In this document: in pieces, positions 22,368 to 32,862 of the stretch
Position numbering within the stretch: position 1 is the stretch's first letter
Layout: every line of letters starts with the position of its first letter
From: Meconema thalassinum
Taxonomy: Eukaryota; Arthropoda; Insecta; Orthoptera; Tettigoniidae
Direction: 5' to 3'
Assembly (NCBI GenBank): GCA_946902985.2
Contig: OX336389.2
Span: forward strand, 1,012,801,441 to 1,012,865,440
Length of the DNA stretch: 64,000 nucleotides
The notes under the pieces: model-generated
What the model saw: the letters and a program-made list of their open reading frames with translations, nothing else
What the model was told of the DNA's origin: nothing
Databases searched by the model: none
Program-made: the position numbers and the translations under genes

Positions 22368-22547
22368 ATAACTGTTGCCTGAACATGGCTTGACGATACT
22401 GTATTATTATAATACTCGGTATACAAACTATAGATAGAGTGTTTTGTTTAAGATCACTCTCTCTCTGAACATAGCTGGAGACTGTTGATGGTTAACGATG
22501 GCATTAATAGTAGGACGTGGGGATAGCAATTAAGAAAAACAAACAAT

Positions 22548-22875
22548 GAAAATTCACAGCCTGCTTCCAGTCTCCGACCGGGTCAGGAATGGAATGAATG
22601 AAGCCCCTATCTAGCGGCGGCGAGGATATGAACTGTGCCGGCTGCCGAGGCCTGACGCACTCCTCTGAGGCAATGATTAAATGAATGACAGATGAAATGA
22701 AATGATAGTGGAGAGTGTTGCTGGAATGAAATTTTGACAGGGAAAACCGGAGTACCCGGAGAAAAACCTGTCTGCCTCCGTTTTGTCCAGCACAGATCTC
22801 ACATGGAGTGACCGGGATTTGAACCACGGACCCAGCGGTGTGAGGCCGGCGTGCTGCCGCCTAAGCCACGGAGGC
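22548..22875 (-). mobile_element. tRNA-derived SINE (minus) with 18-bp target duplication
   Basis: TTAAGAAAAACAAACAAT flanks it at 22530-22547 and 22876-22893. The right palindrome arm has the single-copy empty site near 28385. On the minus strand the head is CCTCCGTGGCTTAGGCGG with B box GTGGTTCAAATCCCGG. A second copy of this family is at 63610-63936. Confidence 0.85.
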
Positions 22876-23032
22876 TTAAGAAAAACAAACAATACTTATA
22901 CAAATTTTTATTTATTTAATGTAAGTACTTGTACAATAGTTACATACAAAATACATTTCTCTTCTCTATTACTATTAAGTCCTTTTTGATCCTCTTTCAT
23001 ATGAAGGGTAGATAACCTTGTAGTTTAGTCCC

Positions 23033-23428
23033 TTAAAACAACAACACCACCTTTTGCATAGTATGTGATGTTGATGACTCTTGAGACGTGGAAGTTGGAT
23101 TAAACATACCTTTTACAGCAGGGGTTAAATGTTGCTCCATAAACACTGCACTATTTAGAGTAGCAACATTTTTTTCTTGAACTGGCTTTTTAGCACTGTC
23201 ATGATTTTTTGTTGACACTAACAGTGTTTCATTTGGTACACCACATTGATGATCACTCACACTTAAAACTTTACCATTTAGCCTTTTTAGATTGCCTCGA
23301 CATCTTTTTGACCTCTCTTTTGAGCATCGCCAAAATATTATTCCTTTTACATTTTGACGATTGTAGTTATAAGAATAACCTTTATAGAGTACACGTTGTT
23401 TACCTTTGTTAGTTGTAGTAAGTTCCAT
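23033..23428 (-). CDS. FLYWCH zinc-finger protein 1, left-arm copy (intact)
   Basis: The frame has 131 codons. Residues ~8-62 form a FLYWCH-type zinc finger: an aromatic N-terminal strand ('YKGYSYNYNR'), Trp33-Arg-Cys35, Cys43 and His60-x-Cys62 as probable zinc ligands. The remaining ~70 residues are Ser/Thr/Lys-rich without a known domain. FLYWCH fingers bind DNA or proteins and often occur in transposon-derived genes. It is paralogous to the neighbouring FLYWCH-2 gene, with the same finger and a similar following segment. The mirrored copy at 27838 carries a stop, so this is the only uninterrupted one. No promoter or intron was identified. Single-exon coding is inferred from the open frame and motif. 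Confidence 0.65.
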   Translation of the reverse strand: MELTTTNKGKQRVLYKGYSYNYNRQNVKGIIFWRCSKERSKRCRGNLKRLNGKVLSVSDHQCGVPNETLLVSTKNHDSAKKPVQEKNVATLNSAVFMEQHLTPAVKGMFNPTSTSQESSTSHTMQKVVLLF

Positions 23429-23805
23429 AGTAGCAACTAACCTGTTAGTATGATTTGCTCACTGCAAAGGTTATAACTGTTCTGATAATAAAATCATTTA
23501 GCGTTGGCTTTTATATTTAATATGTACAGTTTGAAGTGACAGCAAAAGTGAAAGCAAAGTGCTAGAAAACTGGTAGAAAATATTACATGTATTGTTAAAA
23601 AATATTTTAAGCGGTTATGTGGCTCCATTACATAATAATTTTGGTGAAACGAAGCTCATTTTCTGTATCCAATAGTTCTTCCTCATATTCAGTATAACCA
23701 GCCTGTTTATAGGCATGCAATTGCTGAAGCCGCCGGATTAGCTTACTTGGATTGTTCCAGTAGACAAATTTATCAAATGATTTCTTTGGTGTAAACAAAG
23801 CATTA

Positions 23806-23890
23806 CCATTATCATTATTATCATCATCATCATCATCATCATCATTATCATCATAACCATTATCATCATCATTATAATCATTATCACTAT
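23806..23890. repeat. (ATC)n microsatellite inside FLYWCH-2
   Basis: The interrupted ATC/ATT tract encodes the Asp/Asn-rich run. The mirrored tract at about 26570-26640 is shorter, so the two arms differ in repeat number. Confidence 0.8.
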
Positions 23891-24073
23891 TACTATATAG
23901 TCCTTTTTGATCCTTTTGCAATACCATATTTTGCACAGTCTGTGTTTCCTTTGATTGTGTTGAGAGTTTTTCAGACATAGACAACTGTCCTAACACGACT
24001 TTGTGAGGAGATGATAAATGCTTTTTAACAAACAGTCCACTATCTTGAGCTGCAATATCTTTTTCTGGGACTA

Positions 24074-25241
24074 CTGTCGACCAAAGTATTATGTGTACTC
24101 GAGTTTGAAGGTTGTTTGTGAAGTAACCAATGGACCTACATAAAATCCAATACCATCAACATTTTCGTCGTTCTATCTAACGTTAGTTCATGCAGGTTTG
24201 GATTTTTAAATTTATATTTTAATATTTGTTATCGCAGTTGGAACACAAAAAGTGCCCGTTTTTAAGAGTGTTTCAACCATGCGTCACATTTAAGAATTAT
24301 TATCTCAAAAGCCCGACATCAGATCGAATCCAAGTTTTAACACAATATACATTGGAATGTTGTATAACTGGTTTATTAATTTCACAATTTTGTGTGTCCA
24401 AGAAACAAAGTTGTTATCATTGTTGTAAGGTAACTTTTTCTCGGCTCAGGTGGTTGGAAAATGTAGTTCTTGGTTGCGTTGTAATCATTATACATCAAAA
24501 AATTATGCTGTATGACTGTGAAATACGTAAATTAATTCACTTATTTTATATCGGTTTGTATTTGTACGAGGAAATAACACATGGTTCTCCAGCTAGCCGC
24601 TTAAGGAAAAGCTGTACAGCGTTGCTGAGATGGAGCCCATCACTTCCGAGCGAGATGCGCCATGATGCGTGTGGGCACCATTTCGGCAACGCTGTATAGC
24701 TGCTCACGGAGCGGCTAGCTGGTGAAACATGTGTTATTTCCCTTTAGAAATACAAACCGATATAAAATAAGTGAATTAAGTTACGTATTTCACAGTCATT
24801 CAGCATAACGTTTCGATGTATAAGGATTGCAATGCAACCAAGAACTACATTTTCCAACCACCCCGAGCCGAGAAAAAGTTACCTTACAAAAATGATAACA
24901 ACTTTGTTTCTTGGACACACACAATTTTGAAATTAATAAACCAGTTATACAACATTCCAATGTATATTGTGTTAAAATTTGGATTCGATCTGATGACGGG
25001 TGTTTGAGATAATAATTCATAAATGTGACGCATGGCTGAAACACTCTTAAAACGTGCACTTTTTGTGTTCCTACTGCGATAAAAATTATTAAAATATATA
25101 TTTATTAAAAATTCCAAACCTACATGACCTAACGTAAAATAGAACGACGAAAATGATGATGTTATTGGATTTTATGTAGGTCTATTGGGTACTTCACAAA
25201 CAACCTTCAAACTCGAGTGCACATAATACTTTGGTCGACAG
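24074..25241. mobile_element. Fold-back (palindromic) MITE, 1168 bp, TA-flanked
   Basis: The ends are CTGTCGACCAAAGTATTATG and its reverse complement. The arms of about 560 bp mirror each other nearly throughout and meet near 24660, where paired GCGGCTAGCTGG and TACAGCGTTGC blocks surround a short loop. TA flanks at 24072-24073 and 25242-25243. The right palindrome arm keeps the empty site (GGGACTAGTG near 26383, reversed). No transposase is encoded, so it would be moved in trans by a Tc1/mariner-class enzyme. Confidence 0.85.
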
Positions 25242-25549
25242 TAGTGTTTTAGCATTTTGAAGAGGTTTTTTTTAAACTGCAGCGATGTTTTATCTGGTAC
25301 ACTACATTGATGATCACTCATACTTAAGATCTCACTACTTTTACTTTTCAGGTCACCTCGACACTGTTTTGAACGATGTTTTGAACAACGCCAAATAACA
25401 GTTCCATTTTTATTGATTCGTTTTACAATATATGTATATCCTTTATAGTATGCATATGGCTTACCATGGCTATTCGTTGATACTTCCATATCAATTGTCA
25501 AGCATGAATTAATCTCTAGTAAAGTTCACTCGATAATATAAATAATAGT

Positions 25550-25660
25550 TTAAAGTGGGTGCAAAAATGGGTGGAAAATTGGGTGCAAAAGAGGGTGCAA
25601 AAGATGGTGCAAAAGTGGGTGCAAATGAGGGTACAAATGTGGGTGCAAAAGTGGGCGTAG
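25550..25660. repeat. 12-bp tandem repeat GGGTGCAAAAGT, left arm
   Basis: About eight or nine variants lie in a row. The mirrored array at about 26028-26085 has about five. Confidence 0.75.
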
Positions 25661-25689
25661 TTTATAGTAGGCACAATTTTTACTAGAAT

Positions 25690-26010
25690 GTGTTTTGGGA
25701 CTGGCTATGACGTCATATAGGTAAGAAACGGGTCACACTATGCTTTCGACTGCCGAGTTTCAACTACTTTTCAAGGTCACTCTCTCGAACATTGCCGGAG
25801 ACTGCCGATAAACACCTATGTTCCCACGGCACAAACCTATGCTGCGCGTGGCCCTCGGCAGTGGGAACATAGGTGTTTATCGGCAGTCTCCGGCAATGTT
25901 CGAGAGAGTGACCTTGAAAAGTAGTTGAAACTCGGTAGTCGAAAGCATAGTGAGACCCGTTTCTTACCTATATGCCGTCATAGCCAGTCTCAAATCACAT
26001 TCTAGTAAAA
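25690..26010. repeat. Centre of the giant palindrome (33-bp spacer 25828-25860)
   Basis: GCCGATAAACACCTATGTTC and its neighbours up to 25827 are mirrored from 25861 onward with almost no differences for about 150 bp. The spacer is GC-rich and begins GGCACAAACC. Such an extruding hairpin is unusual at this scale. The centre is the best-preserved part of the palindrome. Confidence 0.9.
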
Positions 26011-26137
26011 ATGTGCCTACTATAAACTGCACCCATTTTTGCACCCACTTTTACACCCACGTTTGCACCCACTTTTGCACCAACTTTAAACTATTATTTA
26101 TATTATCGAGTGAACTTTACTAGAGATTAGTTCATGC

Positions 26138-26690
26138 TTGACAATTGATATGGAAGTATCAACGAATAGCCATGGTAAGCCATATGCATACTATAAAGGA
26201 TATACATATATTGTAAAACGAACCAATAAAAATGGAACTGTTATTTGGCGTTGTTCAAAACAGTGTCGAGGTGAGCTGAAAAGTAAAAATAGTGAGATCT
26301 TAAGTATGAGTGATCATCAATGTAGTGTACCAGATAAAACATCGCTGCTGTTTAAAAGCTCTTCAAAATGCTCATACACTAGTCCCAGAAAAAGATATTG
26401 CAGCTCAAGATAGCGGACTGTTTGTTAAAAAGCATTTATCATCTCCTCAGAAAGTCGTGTTAGGACAGTTGTCAATGTCTGAAAAACTCTCAACACTATC
26501 AAAGGAAACACAGATTGTGCAAAATATGGTATTGCAAAATGATGAAAAAGGACTATATAGTAATAGTGACAATGATTATAATGATGATGATGATGATGAT
26601 AAAGGTTATGATGATAATGATAATGATAATGGTAATGCTTTGTTTACACTAAAAAATCATTTGTTAAATTTGTCTACTGGCCAATCCAAG
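26138..26690 (+). pseudogene. FLYWCH-2, right-arm copy, degraded
   Basis: It mirrors 25501-23628. The finger has lost a short in-frame segment between the first two cysteines ('WRCSKQC' instead of the longer left-arm spacing). The frame then shifts between the finger (frame from 26138) and the C-terminal Asp/Asn-rich part (frame from 26310). The final helix region is out of frame after about 26690. It lacks the fold-back insertion of the left copy. Confidence 0.65.
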
Positions 26691-26835
26691 TAAGCTAATC
26701 CGGCGGCTCCAGCAATTGCATGCCTATAAACAGGCTGGTTACACTGAATATGAGGAAGAACTATTGGATATAGAAAATGAGCTTCGTTGCACCAAAATTA
26801 TTATATAATGGATCCACATAACCGCTTAAACTATA

Positions 26836-27652
26836 AGGTGCGTTCAAAAAGTAACGAGCCGGAGGCTGTAATACGCAAACCGGTGACGACATCGGCTAAT
26901 CGTGGCGTGTGTAACGAGGTGTGGTTCCGACCAGAGCATGGAGGGTCACAGCCCATTACTAGAGGGCACGCGTGCACGTCACGTGACGATACAAAGCAAG
27001 CAGCAGCATGCATCAATCGTCCAACGCTGCCAGTCGCATTGCAAACAGTGACATGGAGGCGTCAAACGAAGAGCAAAGAGGTGTTGTTCGGTTTCTGACA
27101 GCGGAAGGAGTAGGGGCAACGGAAATTCATTGCCGAATGTCACAAGTGTACGGCGAACACTGCATGTCCCTTGCAAGAGTCAAGGCGTGGCACAAGCGCT
27201 TCAGGGAAAGACGGGTGTCGTTAGCCAATAATGCCCGGTCTGGGGCACCCCTTGCATTACTGATGACAACGTCCAGGTGGTTGATGCACTCATTACCCAG
27301 GACCGTCGAGTGACAGTGAACGCCATAGCCGCCGTGGTCGGATTGGGCGTCGGAAATGTGCACACCATCATGAAGGAACGACTGCACTTGCGCAAAGTGT
27401 GTGCCCAATGGGTGCCCCACAGTCTTCAACCACACCAGGAAGCATGTCGAATGGCTTACTGTCTTGGTCCTGGTTGGACGATAGATGCATGCAGCAGCTT
27501 GCTTTGTATCGTCACGTGACGTGCACGCGTGCCCTCTAGCGACGGGCTGTGACCTTCCACGCTCGGGTCGGAACCACACCTCGTTACACTTGCCACGATT
27601 AGCCGATGTCATCACCGGTTTGCCTTCGGCTCGTTACTTATTGAACGCACCT
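26836..27652 (+). mobile_element. Internally deleted mariner with ~190-bp inverted repeats
   Basis: The ends are AGGTGCGTTCAAAAAGTAAC and, reversed, AGGTGCGTTCAATAAGTAAC. The inverted similarity continues for about 190 bp with small gaps. TA flanks at 26834-26835 and 27653-27654. It is present only in the right arm of the giant palindrome, inserted between the two FLYWCH genes. Confidence 0.85.
27053..27450 (+). pseudogene. Mariner transposase N-terminal remnant
   Basis: Both helix-turn-helix units of mariner DNA-binding domains are visible: 'EEQRGVVRFLTAEGVGATEI' with 'YGE..MS..RVKAWHKRFRE', then 'DRRVTVNAIAAVVGLGVGNV' and 'HLRKVCAQWVPH'. A frame change near 27262 separates them. The DDD catalytic domain is deleted at about 27456, so it cannot transpose. 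Confidence 0.85.
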
Positions 27653-27837
27653 TATATTTCTTAACAATAGATGTAGGCCTACTATTTTCTACCATTTTTC
27701 CTACCACTTTGCTCCCACTTTTGCTGTCACTTCAAACTATACATATTAAATATAAAAGCCAACGCTAAATGATGTTATTATCAGAACAGTTATAACCTTT
27801 GTAGTGAGCAAATCATACTAACAGGTTAGTTGCTACT

Positions 27838-28227
27838 ATGGAACTTACTACAACTAACAAAGGTAAACAACGTGTACTCCATAAAGGCTACTCTTTTAAA
27901 TATAATCGTCAACATGTAAAAGGAATAATATTTTGGCGATGCTCAAAAGAGAGGTCAAAAAGACGTTGAGGCAATCTAAAAAGTCTAAATGGTAAGGTTT
28001 TAAGTGTGAGTGATCATCAATGTGGTGTATCAAATGAAACACTGTTAGTGTCAACAAAAAATCATGACAGTGCTAAAAAGCTAGTAAAAAAATGTTGCTA
28101 CTCAAGATAGTGCAGTGTTTATTGAGCAACCTTTAACCCCTGCTGTAAAAGTTATGTTTAATCCATCTTCCACGTCTCAAGAGTCATCAACATCACAGAC
28201 TATGCAAAAGGTGGTGTTGTTGTTTTA
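27838..28227 (+). pseudogene. FLYWCH-1, right-arm copy, with stop codon
   Basis: It mirrors the intact left copy (23428-23033). Two substitutions change the codons at 27964-27969 so that the second zinc-ligand Cys becomes Arg and the next codon becomes TGA. Further downstream an extra A in an A-run shifts the frame. It is not functional. Confidence 0.8.
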
Positions 28228-28556
28228 AGGGGCTGAACTACAAGGTTATCTACCCTTCATATGCAAGAGGATCAAAAAGGACTAAATAGTAATAGAGAAA
28301 AGAGAAATGTATTTTGTATGTAACTATTGTACAAGTACTTACCGGTACATTAAATAAATAAAAATATTGTATGGGTATTGTTTGTTTTTCTTAATTGCTA
28401 TCCCCACGTCCTACTATTCATGCCATTGTTAACCATCAACAGTCTCTAGATATGTTAAGAAAGAGAGTGATCTTAAACAATACACTCTATCTATGGTTTG
28501 TGTACCGAGTATCATAATAATACAGTGTCGTCAAGCCATGTTCAGGCAATAGTTAC

Positions 28557-28641
28557 GTCAGGTAAGGGGTTCGAACCCTTGCATCCTTGTATAGGAAATT
28601 TGATCTTAAGTCAAACACCTTAACCACTCGGCTAACCTGAC
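28557..28641 (-). tRNA. tRNA-Leu(UAA), right-arm copy
   Basis: It is the reverse-strand mirror of 22283-22367, with the same acceptor pairing (GTCAGGT/ACCTGAC), TAA anticodon and long variable arm. The differences I see are at the acceptor/D junction (TTAGCC for TTGGCC) and in the variable arm. It looks foldable and possibly active. Confidence 0.8.
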
Positions 28642-29003
28642 AGCATAATTTAATTAGTCTTGTGAACTTGAGTGTCTACAAAACTTTTTCTAGTATACAT
28701 TGACTAATCCATTTGCATGTTTTGAAAAGTAGATTTTTGTTTGTTTTACCATAACATTGCAGTTAGGACTTGGGAACTGGGTGTTTAATATAGGGTTACA
28801 AGCATTTTAAAAATAATTTTAGGAAAGCTCTTAGGTATCGTGTCATGGGTTTTAGTAATGCATTACTGTTCGTTGACTAACATTTACCGTTACACAACAT
28901 TATTATGGTGAGCTCTACATGTTGTTGTTTGAGTATTCCGTCTTTTGACTGGTTTAATTTAGATCTCCATGCCTCCCTGTCCCGAACTAATCTTTCATCT
29001 CTA

Positions 29004-29391
29004 CAAGCCGGACGTTTGTTTTAGACGATCGCTCTTGACCTCGAAGCTTGCGGGTGTGCCTGTACACAGTCACTCTCTAGCCCTATCGCTTCACATTTGT
29101 CACCAACGATCTGATGTAATGGAATCCAGACTTGAGCACTTGACGACACCAGCGTGCAGACAGTACAGTCTACGTCGAAGTATTGTGTGACGCGGAAGTA
29201 GGCTACAAGTTACATAGTTACGAACAGAACGCCATTACATTTGCCAATGACTGTACTTCAGCAGTAGCATGAAGCTGCTTTGTCAATCATCTGACCGCAT
29301 GGAGCAAGTGACAATAACACAGGTAGAGTAGTAACTCGCCTCCAGGCTTCCATTAAGATTTTTCAATCGTCTGAAACGTCCAGCCTGCATG
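29004..29391. mobile_element. TA-flanked MITE (right arm only)
   Basis: The left end CAAGCCGGACGTTTGTTTTA and the right end, reversed, CATGCAGGCTGGACGTTTCA are imperfect inverted repeats. TA flanks at 29002-29003 and 29392-29393. The left arm has no counterpart at the matching place (about 7880). No coding capacity was seen. Confidence 0.55.
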
Positions 29392-29404
29392 TAGCTACCA
29401 CACC

Positions 29405-29941
29405 CTACATAAAACCCACTACATGTATTTCCATGTGTTGCAAATAACCCCTGTGATTTAACAGTGCGTATACCATTCTCTTACACTAGTCTGCTACCTA
29501 TAAAATATGCGACAAGATACTTCTTGTTGTTAAAGTAAATCCCACTTCCTGTATGTCCATGCGTGTTAAATAACCCCTTTTGATATACCGGTAATAGTAC
29601 ATATTCCATTTTTTTACACCACTCAGCTACTAGTAACAACATGCGACAAGACCTTTCTTGTTGATAAAGTAAATTCCACTACATATAAGTCCATGCGTGT
29701 TAAATAACTGCTTGTAATTTAATAATGCATATTCCATTCCCTTTTAACACTAATCATAATCAACTTCTTGTAGCAACATGTGACAAAATATTTCTTGTTG
29801 TGAAAGTAAATCCCACTACCTGTATGTCCATGTGTGTTAAATAACCCCTTGTGATTTAATAGTCCATATTCCAGTTTCCTACACCTCTCAGCTACCTGTA
29901 ACAATATGTGATAAGATCGTTCTTCTTGTTAAAGTAAATCC

Positions 29942-29943
<2 letters not shown>
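29405..29943. repeat. Minisatellite, ~130-bp unit, right arm
   Basis: It mirrors 7372-7866. The CTTGTTG-(N)-TAAAGTAAAT core repeats at about 29518, 29650, 29785 and 29915. Confidence 0.75.
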
Positions 29944-30006
<63 letters not shown>

Positions 30007-30085
30007 TCGTATGGCCTCGGGTGCCGAGTGCAAGCTTTGTTATTTGACACCCAAAGGGTAGCTTGCATGTCGAAATTACTGGGTG
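29943..30085. repeat. (AAT)n microsatellite plus short retroelement fragment
   Basis: About 63 bp of AAT repeats (29943-30005) is followed by TATGGCCTCGGGTGCCGAGT and about 60 bp that the left arm lacks. The position of the AAT run suggests it was the tail of that inserted minus-strand fragment. Confidence 0.55.
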
Positions 30086-31013
30086 TCATAGTATGTGTGT
30101 GTGTGACTATATACGCCCTACCAACCTATGTTTAGTTTTGTTAGAATATGGTAAAAACACGTTGATAACCTGTGCTATTGTAATGGCTGCATTAGTGTGT
30201 GTACTTGTAATTTAGATGAGGATTGGAAGGAGGCGGCCAAGGCCTTTAGTTAAGATATATCCCAGCATTTGCCTGGAGTAGAAGTGGAAAACCACAGAAA
30301 ACTACTTCCAGGATGGCTAAGGTAGGAATCAAAACCCAGCTCCTCTCAGTTTTTGTCTCACAAGGCTGAGTGCCGTTTCAGTCCTGAGACCACAAATTAA
30401 ATTTCTTAGCAGAGCCTGGAATCGAATCTGTATTTCAATTATGACAGCCAAGATTATTAACCGTTATAGGCCTACAACGAGGTGGACATTAATATTTCAT
30501 TAGTTGCTGTTGTTTCATTTGAGGGGACTGAGACATCGTGGTCATATAGCCTCGTGTACTTGGTGAGTGTGGAATTTGTCTGATAACCTGTATGATTGTG
30601 ATGGCTGTATTAGTGTGTGTATTTATAATTCTGACGAGGATTGGAAGGAGGCGGCCGAGGCCTTCTCTTAAGATATATCCCAGCATTTGCCTAGAGTACA
30701 AGTGGAAAACCACTGAAAACTACTTCCAGGTTGGTTGAGGTAGGAATCAAACCCACATTTTCTCAGTTTTTGCCTCACAAGGCTGAGTGTACCCCGGGGT
30801 CTTTGTAAGGAGAGGGAAACATCTTGTCCACTGAGCTATTACGCCTTTTCTTCTCTCTCTTTAGTGTTGCCTGTTCTAGTCCTAAGTCTGGATTCAAGTT
30901 AAGACCTCAAGTACAAAATTACTCAACATTGGACCATTAAAATGGTCGATCTTGGTTACATAATGATGTTATTCCATGTCTGTTTAATAAAGCCATTTAG
31001 GCAGGTTTGCTAC

Positions 31014-31096
31014 TTCAAAGCACGTCTTGGCCGATAACCTCGATGTTAGGCCCCTTAAAACAACAATTATCATCATCATCATATTCAAAGCACGTC
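31014..31096 (-). mobile_element. 57-bp SINE/LINE 3' end with 13-bp target duplication
   Basis: TTCAAAGCACGTC occurs at 31014-31026 and 31084-31096. Between them lies, on the minus strand, GTTGTTTTAAGGGGCCTAAC read toward an ATG(A)-type tail (ATCATCATCAT on +). The left arm has the uninterrupted site at about 4290 and 6330. It is an extreme 5' truncation. Confidence 0.75.
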
Positions 31097-32799
31097 ACGA
31101 CCGGAAACAGATTATATTTCCGTCAATGTATCAATAGTGTCTGTTGGGCGATGTAGTTGCAGTCTTTGTTTGTGGACTTGCTAAAGGAATATTTAGTCAT
31201 TAGTATAGCATGTTTAAGTGTATAAAAAAATTGGAATAATGTGGTCAATAGGCTCATGTGTTTACATGTATGTAGGGACATTTCTGTCATCAGCCCCTTG
31301 TGTTGTGTTTTTTAAGTTTTCCGCCGCTAGTCACATGTAGCTTGAAAAAAAATACGCTGACAGCCTAGTAAAATTAGGTGTGTAAAAAACTTTGGGACAC
31401 CTTGGTCATCAGTCCCGTGATTTTTTAAAACAATTTTAGGAATTGTAATTAATTTTTCACCAATTTAAAGGAACCGTTTTCATGTATATAGTAATTAGTC
31501 AGCGCCTGTTTACTAGCATCTACCATTATATTATAGTGAGTTAAAAAGCACAGAATGCTGTGAAAATTTGGCATCCTAGGCGTCGGATTTCCTAATATTG
31601 TTGGTTTTGCTAAATACCTAGTGTTGTCTTCCATGGATAGGCGAATCCCAATACAGGTGAGTGTTAACAATTTTATATAGTGTTGTTTGAGTCTTCAGTC
31701 TTTGAGGGTTTTGATGCAGTCCTCCATACCTCCCTGAGCTAAACGTTTCATCTCTACATAACTACCACAACCTACATTCAAGCAATCTGTTTAACATATT
31801 CTAATCTTGGTCTACCCCTACAGTACTTGTCATCGACCCTTTCTTCCATAACTAAGCTTGCTATTCCTGGGTTTCTTAGTATGTTCTACCAACTTATCTC
31901 TTGTGTTTTGTTAGAATATGCTAAAAAACTTAATAACCTGTGCTATTGTATGGCAGTAAGAGTGTGTGTACTTGTAATTCAGATGAGGATTGGAAAGGAG
32001 GCTGCCGTGGCCTTAATTTATGAACCATCCCAGCATTCACCCGAAGTACAAGTGGAAACCACCTAAAACCACTTCTAGGTGACTGAGGTGTGAATCAAAC
32101 CCTTCTCTTTTCACTCAAGGCTGAGTGTATCCCGTTCCAACACTCAGACCTGAATTAAATTTCTTGGTAAAGCCAGGAATTAAATCCAAGAATAGCGGTG
32201 GCATCCAAAATTACTAGCCGCTACACCACGAGGTGGACATGAATATTTCATTAGTTGCTGTCGTTACATTTGAGGGGACTTTGACATCGTGGTCATATAG
32301 CCCCGTGTACTTGGATGAGTGTGGAATTTGTCTGATAACCTGTATGATTGTGAGGGCTGTATTAGTGTGTGTATTTATAATTCTGATGAGGATTGAAAAA
32401 GGCAGCCGAGGCCTTCAGTTAAGATATATCTCAGCATTTTCCTGGAGTTGAAGTGTAAAACCACAGAAAACTACTTCCAGAATGGCTGAGGTAAAAGTCT
32501 AACCTACATCTTCTCAGTTTTGTCACATAAGGTTGAGTGTACCCCATTGCAGCCCTCCTACCTGAATTAAAATTGTTAGCAGAGCCATGAATCAAACCCT
32601 GATTTGATAGGTGACCGACAAGAATACTAACCATTACACCAAGAGATGTTTCATGAATATTAGTTGTTGTTGTCGTCGTCGTCGTCGTCATTGCCATTGT
32701 TGTTGATTCTTTATGAGCCTTGCAATATTGTTACCATGTAGCCCAGTATACTGTACTTTAGTGTGTGTTTTGTCTGAGTAATCAAATCGTTAGATTTAT

Positions 32800-32862
32800 C
32801 ACATACATACATACATACATACATACATACATACATACATACATGCATACATACATACATAC
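32800..32862. repeat. (ACAT)n microsatellite, right arm
   Basis: About 60 bp of ACAT/CATA repeats are present. The left arm has only about three units at about 2640-2650. Confidence 0.9.

Larger units (their letters stand above)
23628..25501 (-). pseudogene. FLYWCH zinc-finger protein 2, left-arm copy, split by a fold-back element
   Basis: The N-terminal part (25501 down to about 25243) encodes a FLYWCH finger with Trp37-Arg-Cys39, Cys47 and His64-x-Cys66. The element at 24074-25241 then interrupts it. The C-terminal part (24073 to 23628) has a Ser/Lys-rich segment, an Asp/Asn-rich tract from an (ATC)n repeat, and a closing helix-like 'KLIRRLQQLHAYKQAG'. The two parts are also in different frames after discounting the 1170-bp insertion, so an intron or an older indel lies between them. 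The right arm has the same frame discontinuity. Confidence 0.6.
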
